Assembly: GCA_009774895.1 (NCBI GenBank)
Contig: VSOO01000067.1
Span: 1 to 6,416 of the forward strand
DNA: 6,416 bases
Direction of reading: 5' to 3'
Source: Alistipes sp.
GTDB lineage: Bacteria > Bacteroidota > Bacteroidia > Bacteroidales > Rikenellaceae
Shown here: positions 1 to 5,269 of the stretch, piece by piece
Layout: every line of letters begins with the position of its first letter
How positions within the stretch are numbered: the first letter of the stretch is position 1
Made by a program: the position numbers and the translations under genes
Notes under the pieces: generated by a model
The model's database searches: none
The model's input: the letters and a program-made list of their open reading frames with translations, nothing else
What the model was told of the DNA's origin: nothing

Positions 1-576
1 GAACTCTTCTCCTACCCCGACCGGGTCACGGCGCTCTACCTCCGCACGGCCCCCGGCGCCGACCCCGACGCCGTGAAACGGAGCGTCGCACGCATCGCGG
101 GTCCGGACTTCCGCGTCCGCACGCGCGCCGAGTTGCAGGCGTCGTTCCACGCGGTCATGAAGGCCGAGAAGTGGGGCATATTCTTCATCTCGCTGCTCGT
201 GCTCTTCGTCGCCGCCTTCTCGATCGCCGGCGCCCTGGCCATGCTCATCACCGACAAACGCCGCGACATCGCCACGCTGCGCGCCCTGGGCGCCCCGCTC
301 CCGCTGGTGCGTTCGCTCTTCCGCACCGAGGGGTGGCTCATCGCCGGCACGGGGGCCGCATGCGGCGCACTGCTGGGCATCGCGCTCTGCCTGGTGCAGC
401 AGCACTTGGGGCTGATCGAGATCCCCGCCGACACGTTCCTCACGAAAAGCTACCCCGTGGCCCTGCGGTGGACCGATCTTCCGGCCGTCGCGGGCGCCGT
501 CGTGCTGGTCACGGCCTGCGTCACGCAGTGCACCGTGCGCAGCATGCTTCCCAACGAAAACGTCACACGCCCATGA
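1..576 (+). CDS. ABC transporter permease, FtsX/LolC-E type (3' part only)
   Basis: The frame is open from base 1, so the start lies upstream; 191 residues are visible. The GTG at 73 is internal because homologous-looking sequence continues before it. The visible part matches the C-terminal half of FtsX-domain permeases of the LolC/LolE/MacB kind. A short periplasmic tail (about residues 1-55) is followed by a membrane segment at about 58-82. Next comes a charged cytoplasmic loop with the family signature DKRRDIATLRALGA (85-98), then segments at about 112-133 and 161-179, and a short tail with a proline (SMLPNENVTRP). Such permeases pair with an ATPase to move lipoproteins or other envelope substrates out of the inner membrane. 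The DUF4296 lipoprotein gene overlaps its stop by ATGA, so the two are probably co-translated. LolC/E is the best fit, but with half the protein missing an export or MacB-like role cannot be excluded. Confidence 0.85.
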   Translation, partial: ELFSYPDRVTALYLRTAPGADPDAVKRSVARIAGPDFRVRTRAELQASFHAVMKAEKWGIFFISLLVLFVAAFSIAGALAMLITDKRRDIATLRALGAPLPLVRSLFRTEGWLIAGTGAACGALLGIALCLVQQHLGLIEIPADTFLTKSYPVALRWTDLPAVAGAVVLVTACVTQCTVRSMLPNENVTRP

Positions 577-1394
577 AACGCATCCTCTTTCTCCTGCTGG
601 TGCTGAGCGCCGCGGCCTGCTCGCGTCCCCGCATCATCCCCGACGAGCAGCTGGCCGCCATTTTCCGCGACGCCTACCTCACCAACGCCTACGTCTCGCG
701 CGAGCAGATCGACACCGACTCGCTGAAGCTCTACGAGCCGGTCTTCGACCGCTACGGCTACACGGCCGAGGACGTCTACTACACCATCGGCAACTTCTCG
801 CGCCGCAAGAGCGCACGCCTGAGCGACGTGGTGGAACGCGCCATCGTGCTGCTCGACACCGAGGGCGCACGCTACGACCACGAAGTCGCCGTGCTCGACA
901 CGATCGACCGTGTGGCCCGCCGCACCGCCACGCGCACGCTGCGCACCGACACGCTCCTGCGCGTGGGACGCCTGCGCGACACCTCGCTGCTGCACTTCGC
1001 GCTCGACAGCATCCGCCCGGGCGACTACCGCGTCACGTTCCGCTACCGCATCGACAGCCTCGACCGCAACACCTCGTGGCGCGGCGACGTGTGGCTCGAA
1101 CGTCCCGGCCGCCCGCGTCCGAAGCGCTTCAACTACACGATGCGCCGCAGCGGCAGCTACGAGAACTACCAGCGCACGCTCACCGCGGGCGGCGAGGACC
1201 GGCGCCTGATCTTCGACTTCTCGGGCTCGAACGCCGACCAGGCCCTGCGCCGACCCTCGATCACCGTGCGCGACCTCTGCATCACCTATACCCCGCCCAC
1301 CGAACTGGCCGTCGAGGAGTACTACCACCAGACCGCCGCGGTCCGCATCTTCGCCGACGAATTCTTCCGCCATGCCGAGAAAGATAGCCTCTAA
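573..1394 (+). CDS. DUF4296-domain lipoprotein with C-terminal beta-rich extension
   Basis: This encodes 273 residues starting at the ATG that overlaps the permease stop. A longer in-frame extension upstream is rejected because it runs inside the permease gene, whereas this start places a signal peptide at the N-terminus. Residues 1-16 form a lipoprotein signal: K2 R3, a hydrophobic run, then SAAAC with Cys16 as the likely lipidated residue. The -3 position is Ala, so the lipobox is not the strongest form. Residues about 22-105 match the DUF4296 pattern seen across Bacteroidetes: IIPDEQLAAIFRDAYLTNAY, then PVFDRYGYTAEDVYYTIGNFSRR, a helical domain of unknown function. Residues about 130-242 form a second region with alternating beta-like strands (DYRVTFRYRI, GDVWLE, RRLIFDFSG, SITVRDLCITYTP) that resembles a jelly-roll or carbohydrate-binding fold. 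That resemblance is inference. A short helical tail follows. The role is unknown; coupling to a lipoprotein-type permease gene is suggestive only. The stop is TAA at 1392-1394. Confidence 0.88.
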   Translation: MKRILFLLLVLSAAACSRPRIIPDEQLAAIFRDAYLTNAYVSREQIDTDSLKLYEPVFDRYGYTAEDVYYTIGNFSRRKSARLSDVVERAIVLLDTEGARYDHEVAVLDTIDRVARRTATRTLRTDTLLRVGRLRDTSLLHFALDSIRPGDYRVTFRYRIDSLDRNTSWRGDVWLERPGRPRPKRFNYTMRRSGSYENYQRTLTAGGEDRRLIFDFSGSNADQALRRPSITVRDLCITYTPPTELAVEEYYHQTAAVRIFADEFFRHAEKDSL

Positions 1395-2502
1395 CTGGCT
1401 CTGGACTCCCGAAGGATTCCTCCGCCGACCGCTTGTGACCCTCGACGACGGGGGCCGCATCCTCGACGTGCGCACATGCGACGACCCCGACCGCGAGCCC
1501 TTCACCGAGTTCCATGCGGGCCTGCTGACTCCGGGCTTTGTCAATGCCCACTGCCACCTCGAACTCTCGGCCCTGCGGGGCCGCATTCCCGAGGGCTGCG
1601 GCTTCGCGGGCTTCGCCCGGGCGATGGGCGAGGTCCGGGGCCTCGCGGACGAGGAGGAGCGCCGGGCCGCGATCGCCGCGGCCGACGCCGAGATGACGCG
1701 CGGGGGCATCGTCGCCGTGGGCGACATCGCCAACGGCGAGGCCGCGTTCGACGTGAAATCCGCCGGCCGCATCGCCTACCGCACCTTCGCGGAGTTCTTC
1801 GGGCTGCGCACGATGGCGGCCGACGGCCTGCGGCCGCTGCTGCGCCACCCCCGCACCTCGCTCACGCCCCACTCCGTCTACTCGGTGCAGGACGCGCCGT
1901 TCCGTGCGCTCTGCGCCGAAGGCACAGCCCCGCTCTCGATCCACTTCATGGAGTCGCCCGCCGAGGCGGAGCTCTTCGCGGGCCGCGGGCCGCTCCACGA
2001 GTGGTACGCCCGCGCGGGCTTCGCGTGCGACTTCCTCCACTACGGCTCCCCCGCCGAACGCCTCGTGCGGAGCATTCCCGCCGAACGACCCCTGATCCTG
2101 GTCCACGCCTGCTGCGTCGGCGAGGCGGAGGTGCGCCGCATCCTCGCGCACTTCACCGCCCCCGTGTACTGGTGCCTGTGTCCCCGCTCCAACCGCTACA
2201 TCTCGCGCCTCGCTCCGCCCGTGGCGCTGCTGCGCTCGCTGGGCGCTCGCATCTGCCTCGGCACCGACTCGCTCGCCTCGAACCGCTCGCTCTCGCTGCT
2301 CGACGAGCTGCGGGCCCTGGGCGGGGTTCCGCTCCGCGAATCGCTGCGCTGGGCCACGCTGGGGGGCGCCGAAGCCCTAGGCCTCGACGATGCGCTGGGC
2401 ACCGTCGCCCCGGGCAAACGCCCCGGACTCAACCTGCTCACGGGCCTCGACTTCGAACGCATGGCCCTCACGCCCGACACGCGCGTCAAACCGCTGCTCT
2501 GA
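1372..2502 (+). CDS. Amidohydrolase-superfamily metal-dependent hydrolase (deaminase-like)
   Basis: This encodes 376 residues. The ATG at 1372 lies inside the end of the lipoprotein gene (23-nt overlap), which implies translational coupling. The protein shows the complete metal-site ladder of the amidohydrolase superfamily: TPGFVNAHCHLELS with the HxH pair H60/H62, TPHSVYS with H167, SIHFMESPAE with H191 and E194, LVHACCV with H245, and LGTDSLASN with D299. The C-terminal PGKRPGLNLL (347-356) is the usual strand closing the composite beta domain. The overall pattern, including CPRSN at 270-274, is that of the nucleoside deaminase branch (MTA/SAH deaminase, aminodeoxyfutalosine deaminase, cytosine deaminase-like). 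These enzymes hydrolytically remove an exocyclic amine in the cytoplasm. Substrate cannot be read from sequence. A role in futalosine-type menaquinone synthesis is possible, but no other mqn gene is present here. Length is somewhat short for MTA/SAH deaminases, which usually exceed 400 residues. Confidence 0.9.
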   Translation: MPRKIASNWLWTPEGFLRRPLVTLDDGGRILDVRTCDDPDREPFTEFHAGLLTPGFVNAHCHLELSALRGRIPEGCGFAGFARAMGEVRGLADEEERRAAIAAADAEMTRGGIVAVGDIANGEAAFDVKSAGRIAYRTFAEFFGLRTMAADGLRPLLRHPRTSLTPHSVYSVQDAPFRALCAEGTAPLSIHFMESPAEAELFAGRGPLHEWYARAGFACDFLHYGSPAERLVRSIPAERPLILVHACCVGEAEVRRILAHFTAPVYWCLCPRSNRYISRLAPPVALLRSLGARICLGTDSLASNRSLSLLDELRALGGVPLRESLRWATLGGAEALGLDDALGTVAPGKRPGLNLLTGLDFERMALTPDTRVKPLL

Positions 2503-2512
2503 CCGAACCGCC

Positions 2513-2968
2513 ATGTTGGAATCGCTCGTTCCTCTGCTCCTCGACTGGGGATATTTCGGCCTCTTCGTCGCGGCTTTCATCGCCGGGAGTCTGCTGCCGC
2601 TCGGCTCCGAGGCGATCTTCCTGCTGCTCGTGGCCATGGGCCTCGACCCCGCGGGGTGCCTTCTCGCCGCCACCGCGGGCAACACCCTCGGCGGCATGAG
2701 CTGCTACTGGATCGGCAGCCTGGGCGACCCGCGCTGGATCGCCCGCCTGGGCGTCGGCAGGCGGCGGCTCGCCCGCGTCCGGCTCTTTCTCCGGGGCCGG
2801 GGCGCCCTCGCGGGCTTCTTCGCCTTTCTGCCCCTCTTCGGCGAAGCGATCGCCGTGGCGCTGGGCCTCATGCGCAGCAACGTGTGGCTCACCGCCGCCT
2901 CGATGTGCTGCGGCAAATTCGTGCGCTACCTCGCGCTGCTGCTGCCCTACCTGTGGGCCAAGGGCTGA
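2513..2968 (+). CDS. YqaA-like (DedA/SNARE-associated, VTT) small membrane protein
   Basis: This encodes 151 residues. The ATG at 2513 begins 10 nt after the amidohydrolase stop, and the open frame upstream of it overlaps that gene and lacks plausible protein. The sequence follows the short YqaA branch of the DedA/VTT superfamily. It has an N-terminal re-entrant/membrane region (LLDWGYFGLFVAAFIAGS), then the family motif LLPLGSEAI (28-35), a second hydrophobic stretch ending in ATAGNTLGGMSCYWIG (53-68), and an amphipathic basic loop (residues 80-97). FFAFLPLFGEAIAVALGLMR (102-121) and a last segment with GKFVRYLALL (134-143) complete it. YqaA-type proteins are inner-membrane proteins of about 140-150 residues, so this is full length. 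DedA relatives are linked to undecaprenyl-phosphate or phospholipid translocation, but that has not been shown for YqaA. The GNAT gene follows 16 nt downstream. Confidence 0.88.
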   Translation: MLESLVPLLLDWGYFGLFVAAFIAGSLLPLGSEAIFLLLVAMGLDPAGCLLAATAGNTLGGMSCYWIGSLGDPRWIARLGVGRRRLARVRLFLRGRGALAGFFAFLPLFGEAIAVALGLMRSNVWLTAASMCCGKFVRYLALLLPYLWAKG

Positions 2969-2984
2969 AACGCCCTCCAAACGA

Positions 2985-3461
2985 ATGCTTTACCTTATGA
3001 ATCTCGAAATCCTCCCCACCGACGCACCGCCGCGCGACCTGCTGCTGCTGGCCGACGAGTGCCCGGCATCGGTCGATGACTACCTCCCGCGGGGCCGCTG
3101 CCACGTCGCACTGCTCGACGGCGAAATCGTCGGACAATACATCCTGCTGCACACGCGGCCCTTCACGGCCGAAGTCGTGAGCCTCTCCGTCGCTCCGGCC
3201 CTCCAGCGCCGCGGCATCGGCACCCGACTGCTCGACCACGCCGTACGCACGGCCCGCACGCTGGGCTTCCGGCGCCTCGAAATCGGCACGGGCGACACGG
3301 GCTTCGACCAGTTGCGCCTCTACGAACGGTGCGGCTTCGTCCGCTGCGGCATCGACCGCGGCTACTTCACCCGCTTCTATCCTACCCCGGTCATCGAAAA
3401 CGGCCTCGTGTGCCGCGACATGGTGCGCCTCAGCATGGACCTCGACCGCCCCGCACGGTAA
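2985..3461 (+). CDS. GNAT-family N-acetyltransferase, YvbK-like
   Basis: This encodes 158 residues from the ATG at 2985. A second in-frame ATG at 2997 (giving MNLEILP...) is an equally plausible start, and no Shine-Dalgarno sequence decides between them, as is common in Bacteroidetes. The acetyl-CoA binding motif A is clear: VVSLSVAPALQRRGIGTRLL (64-83), with the Q-R-R-G-I-G pyrophosphate loop at 74-79. Motif B follows at IGTGDTGFDQLRLYERCGF (100-118). The C-terminal GYFTRFYPTPVIENG and CRDMVRL (about 126-149) closely resemble the end of B. subtilis YvbK, a GNAT of unsettled substrate. The protein is expected to transfer acetyl from acetyl-CoA to an amine in the cytoplasm. It is the last gene of the + strand string; the stop is TAA at 3459-3461. 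Confidence 0.9.
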   Translation: MLYLMNLEILPTDAPPRDLLLLADECPASVDDYLPRGRCHVALLDGEIVGQYILLHTRPFTAEVVSLSVAPALQRRGIGTRLLDHAVRTARTLGFRRLEIGTGDTGFDQLRLYERCGFVRCGIDRGYFTRFYPTPVIENGLVCRDMVRLSMDLDRPAR

Positions 3462-3541
3462 GTCCGCTCCGGATTCCCCGGTGCGGCCGCCTCAGAGGGG
3501 CTGCCGCCGGGATGCGCTCCGCCCGGCCTCCGGGATTCGCC

Positions 3542-3700
3542 TCAGCGGTCGAACCGCACCTCGACCCGCCGGCCCGCAGGTACTCCGCCGTGCGCACCGC
3601 ACCGTCCGCCGTGCGGAGCACCACCCGCTGCGTCCGTCCGCTGCGCAGCCCTGCGGTCACGGGCCGTCCCGCCGCGAACCGGCGGCTCCTGCCTGCACGC
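3542..3700 (-). pseudogene. Possible frameshifted C-terminal remnant of an unknown protein
   Basis: On the - strand, one frame reads TQRVVLRTADGAVRTAEYL (about 3642-3584). The adjacent frame reads AGRRVEVRFDR and then a TGA stop at 3544-3542. Joined by a single shift near 3575-3585 they give a natural-looking beta-strand-rich protein end, of the kind that closes many secreted Bacteroidetes enzymes. Neither frame alone looks protein-like along its full length. No start, promoter or ribosome site is evident. In GC-rich DNA such runs can arise by chance, so this is a weak call. Confidence 0.2.
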
Positions 3701-3701
3701 C

Positions 3702-3719
3702 CCGGGTCCGCCCGGTTTT
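3702..3719 (+). terminator. Weak intrinsic terminator for the + strand gene string
   Basis: CCGGG (3702-3706) and CCCGG (3711-3715) can form a five-base-pair all-GC stem with a four-base loop, followed directly by TTTT. A further T7 run lies at 3732-3738. The position, about 240 nt after the acetyltransferase stop and before the opposite-strand elements, fits the end of the operon. The stem is short, so confidence is low. Confidence 0.3.
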
Positions 3720-3764
3720 CCGAAGATCGCGTTTTTTTCCGCAATCCGCCTCGTGCGAAACGAA

Positions 3765-3798
3765 GAAAAGGGGCCGATACCTGGCAGTATCGGCCCCT
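3765..3798 (-). terminator. Strong intrinsic terminator of the candidate small RNA
   Basis: Bases 3769-3780 pair perfectly with 3787-3798, giving a twelve-base-pair stem with core GGGGCCGATAC on the + strand and a six-base loop at 3781-3786. Read on the - strand the stem is followed by TTTTCTTCGTTT. Read on the + strand it is followed by CCGGTTAGG with no T-tract. It therefore terminates - strand transcription. Confidence 0.8.
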
Positions 3799-3847
3799 CC
3801 GGTTAGGTTAGTTAGGTTAATGAGAGTGGGAGAATCCCACGTTTCGT
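3765..3847 (-). ncRNA. Candidate small RNA of about 80 nt
   Basis: The candidate transcript begins about 5 nt past a consensus-like - strand promoter (3852-3882) and ends at a strong intrinsic terminator. In 5' to 3' order on the - strand it contains three parts. The first is a hairpin with stem GTGGGA/TCCCAC and loop TTC (3840-3826). The second is an unpaired CT/A-rich stretch built from TAACC-like units (about 3824-3801). The third is the terminator hairpin with its T-tract (3798-3765). No start codon followed by a useful frame lies within it, so it is unlikely to be a leader peptide. No gene lies directly downstream on that strand, so it is unlikely to be a 5' UTR. I did not recognise an Rfam family. 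The start site is inferred from promoter spacing and could shift by a few bases. Confidence 0.6.
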
Positions 3848-3851
3848 ATTA

Positions 3852-3882
3852 CAAAGATACGGTACTTTTATTATGCTCCAAA
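3852..3882 (-). promoter_or_regulatory. Bacteroidetes sigma-A promoter for the small RNA
   Basis: On the - strand, TTTG (3882-3879) is followed after exactly 19 nt by TATCTTTG (3859-3852). This is a complete match to the Bacteroidetes -33/-7 consensus TTTG and TAnnTTTG with canonical spacing. It sits in an AT-rich island within GC-rich DNA. Transcription would start near 3845-3848 and proceed away from the AraC gene. Confidence 0.75.
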
Positions 3883-3973
3883 TTTTTCCCTGGATTATTT
3901 ACAAATAAGAGCTAAAAAATGTCGATTAACTCCCAAAATTATTTAACCTGACTTTCATTAGTAAGTTTTTTCA

Positions 3974-4891
3974 CTATAACGCCTGCTTCAGATGCTCCCG
4001 AGCGGTTTCCGCTTCGTTTCCGCCTACCTGCGAGAGCAGATGACGCGTGCGGTACGCCGCAGGGGTCATCGCATACTCCTTCTTGAAGAGTTTGATGAAG
4101 TGCGATGTGTTGGGGAAGGTGCACTGGGCGCCGATCTCCGAAACCGAATACGACGTGGAGATCAGCAGCAGCCGGGCATGCATGAGCCGCTGACGGATGA
4201 ACCACTTGTGCGGCGGAAGTCCGAAGAGCTTGCGGAACTCTTTCTTGAAGGAGGTGAGCGAACGATTGGCCTCGCTCGCCAGCTCCTCGATGGACACGTC
4301 CTTGAAGATGTTGTCGAACACGAGCTGCTCGAAGCTCTCCTTCTCCACGTCGATGTTGTTCAGGATCTTGCTCTTGATGCAACCGTCGTCGTGCGAGACG
4401 ATGTGGTAGATCAGCTCCGTCATCTTGATGTTCTCGGCCGCGTCGTCGTGGCGGAACTGCTCGTCGCGCAGGTAGCCGTTCAGGTTGGTGAAGAACGTGC
4501 GGATGCGCGGCCATCCGGGCGTACCTACGAACTTGCGTCCCATGCACCGCTCGCAGTAGTGCTCGGTGTGGATTCCCAAACCGTAGGTGATGTTGAGATG
4601 CATGAGGATGCGTTGCAGTTCGTCCGGACGGTAGTAGATCATGATCTGCTCGAAGGGCTGGCCCTTTTCGGGCACGTCCTCGATGTAGTGGTGACCGATT
4701 CCCAGAAAAAAGATCTGACCCTTCCCGATCCCCGTGCGCTGGTCGCCGTCGTAAATGTACTTCGTTCCGCGCAATACGTATCCGATCGCATAACGCGTCA
4801 GATTCTGCGACTGAATTCCGTTGTGTGATGTCTCTACATACTTGACGATCATCGGTAGGGATACCGACAAATTCGAACTTGGTTTTTCCAT
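3974..4891 (-). CDS. AraC/XylS-family transcriptional regulator
   Basis: This encodes 305 residues from the ATG at 4891-4889, the first start after an AT-rich promoter region; it ends with tandem stops TAG TGA. The N-terminal part (about 15-110) has the strand-rich look of a cupin-type sensor domain (YAIGYVLRGTKYIYDGDQ, GKGQIFFLG, HHYIEDVP). Residues about 195-283 are the double helix-turn-helix DNA-binding domain. The first helix-turn-helix is around SIEELASEANRSLTSFKKEFRKLFG (200-224). The second is around SVSEIGAQCTFPNTSHFIKLFKKEYAMTPAAYR (249-281) and ends in the family signature TPAAYR. It is a cytoplasmic DNA-binding protein whose ligand is unknown. It is monocistronic by appearance, with its own promoter and a phased direct repeat over it. 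Its codon use is less GC-extreme than that of the + strand genes. The regulated genes cannot be named from this window; autoregulation is a reasonable inference. Confidence 0.93.
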   Translation of the reverse strand: MEKPSSNLSVSLPMIVKYVETSHNGIQSQNLTRYAIGYVLRGTKYIYDGDQRTGIGKGQIFFLGIGHHYIEDVPEKGQPFEQIMIYYRPDELQRILMHLNITYGLGIHTEHYCERCMGRKFVGTPGWPRIRTFFTNLNGYLRDEQFRHDDAAENIKMTELIYHIVSHDDGCIKSKILNNIDVEKESFEQLVFDNIFKDVSIEELASEANRSLTSFKKEFRKLFGLPPHKWFIRQRLMHARLLLISTSYSVSEIGAQCTFPNTSHFIKLFKKEYAMTPAAYRTRHLLSQVGGNEAETAREHLKQAL

Positions 4892-4919
4892 TATGGTTAC
4901 CGTTTTTTAGTTATGCATT

Positions 4920-4950
4920 TTGTACAAAAGTTGGCGTCACCTAAGTACAA
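4920..4950. promoter_or_regulatory. Candidate operator: phased GTACAA repeats over the AraC promoter
   Basis: GTACAA occurs at 4922-4927 and again at 4945-4950, a direct repeat with a 23-bp period, close to two helical turns. The first copy lies within TTGTACAA, so the same pair also forms an inverted repeat (TTGTAC 4920-4925 with GTACAA 4945-4950). The first copy overlaps the -7 element and the second falls in the spacer toward -33. AraC-family proteins commonly bind direct half-sites about 21 bp apart, so repression of its own gene is plausible. This is inference from geometry only. Confidence 0.35.
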
Positions 4951-4957
4951 GGCCAAA
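4925..4957 (-). promoter_or_regulatory. Probable promoter of the AraC-family gene
   Basis: On the - strand, TTTG (4957-4954) is followed after 21 nt by AACTTTTG (4932-4925), which matches TAnnTTTG at all defined positions except the first. Initiation would fall near 4918-4921, giving a leader of about 27-30 nt before the ATG at 4891. The leader is A-rich (ACTAAAAAACGG), as expected for Bacteroidetes translation starts. Confidence 0.55.
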
Positions 4958-5217
4958 AATACAATAACTTATTGAAAACATCCTATTTTTAATTGAAATT
5001 TTTCACATACAACCCTCAATTCGTCCGTATAATCAATAAACCAGCCCAATCATTCTATCGTTCTGAGGACCAATCGCACGCACCGGATCGTCGCCGTGCG
5101 GAACGGCGAACGGCGCGGAGCGAAAAGCACGCTCCACGGACGAAGACGGCATACCGGAGCGTGCGGCGCCCGCAAGGAAGCGGACGTTTCGATAACGCGC
5201 GTCGGGCCGCAGCGGGG
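4958..5217. other. Gene-free part of the gap between the membrane protein and the regulator
   Basis: The gap between the two - strand genes is about 380 nt in total. Bases 4958-5060 are AT-rich and contain no second promoter that I can support. Bases 5060-5217 are GC-rich with short open frames in both directions. None has a credible start, composition or similarity to a known family. Hairpins at its far end are listed separately. Confidence 0.5.
5123..5164 (-). terminator. Second terminator-like hairpin upstream of the AraC gene
   Basis: GCACGCTCC (5127-5135) pairs perfectly with GGAGCGTGC (5156-5164), a nine-base-pair stem with a 20-nt loop. On the - strand the stem is directly followed by TTTT (5126-5123); on the + strand it is followed by GC-rich DNA. 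The large loop weakens the terminator reading. It could be a backup to the hairpin at 5218-5258 or the end of a separate short transcript, but I find no promoter between the two. Confidence 0.35.
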
Positions 5218-5258
5218 AAAAAGACGACGAATCATCCGTCGCACGGCGATGCGACGGA
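5218..5258 (-). terminator. Likely terminator of the membrane protein gene
   Basis: This lies 12 nt past the TGA of the membrane protein on the - strand. Two alternative hairpins exist. The first is a nine-base-pair stem, TCCGTCGCA (5235-5243) with its complement at 5250-5258, loop of six. The second is a shorter overlapping stem, CGACG (5225-5229) with CGTCG (5237-5241), loop of seven, which on the - strand is followed by TCTTTTT. The second has intrinsic-terminator geometry; the first competes with it for bases 5237-5241. Confidence 0.5.
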
Positions 5259-5269
5259 ACGTCATCGGA

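Larger units (their letters stand above)
3462..3764. other. GC-rich gap without a confident gene
   Basis: About 300 nt follow the acetyltransferase gene. Open frames exist on both strands, but none has a credible start or composition. The stretch holds several GC hairpins: 3522-3534, 3669-3685 (six base pairs, loop of five) and 3702-3715. It also holds a run of seven T at 3732-3738 and a possible decayed gene end on the - strand (listed separately). I see no promoter consensus within it. Confidence 0.5.

Noticed and set aside
171..572. Upstream extension of the lipoprotein frame inside the permease gene
   Set aside because: The extension is Arg/His-rich and non-protein-like, and it would bury the lipoprotein signal peptide that begins at 573.
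450..2151. Long open frames on the - strand opposite the lipoprotein and amidohydrolase genes
   Set aside because: They are low-complexity, Arg/Ala/Gly-rich mirror frames caused by high GC content. The + strand frames have clear domains, a signal peptide and catalytic motifs.
3769..3798. Terminator for the + strand operon
   Set aside because: The stem is strong, but on the + strand it is followed by CCGGTTAGG without a T-tract. The T-tract lies on the - strand side.
3801..3820. GGTTA tandem units as a CRISPR or telomere-like repeat
   Set aside because: There are only about four imperfect five-base units with no spacers; they are better explained as the unpaired linker of the small RNA.
3992..4828. 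Long + strand frame antisense to the AraC-family gene
   Set aside because: It is the complement of a well-supported double helix-turn-helix regulator and resembles no protein family.
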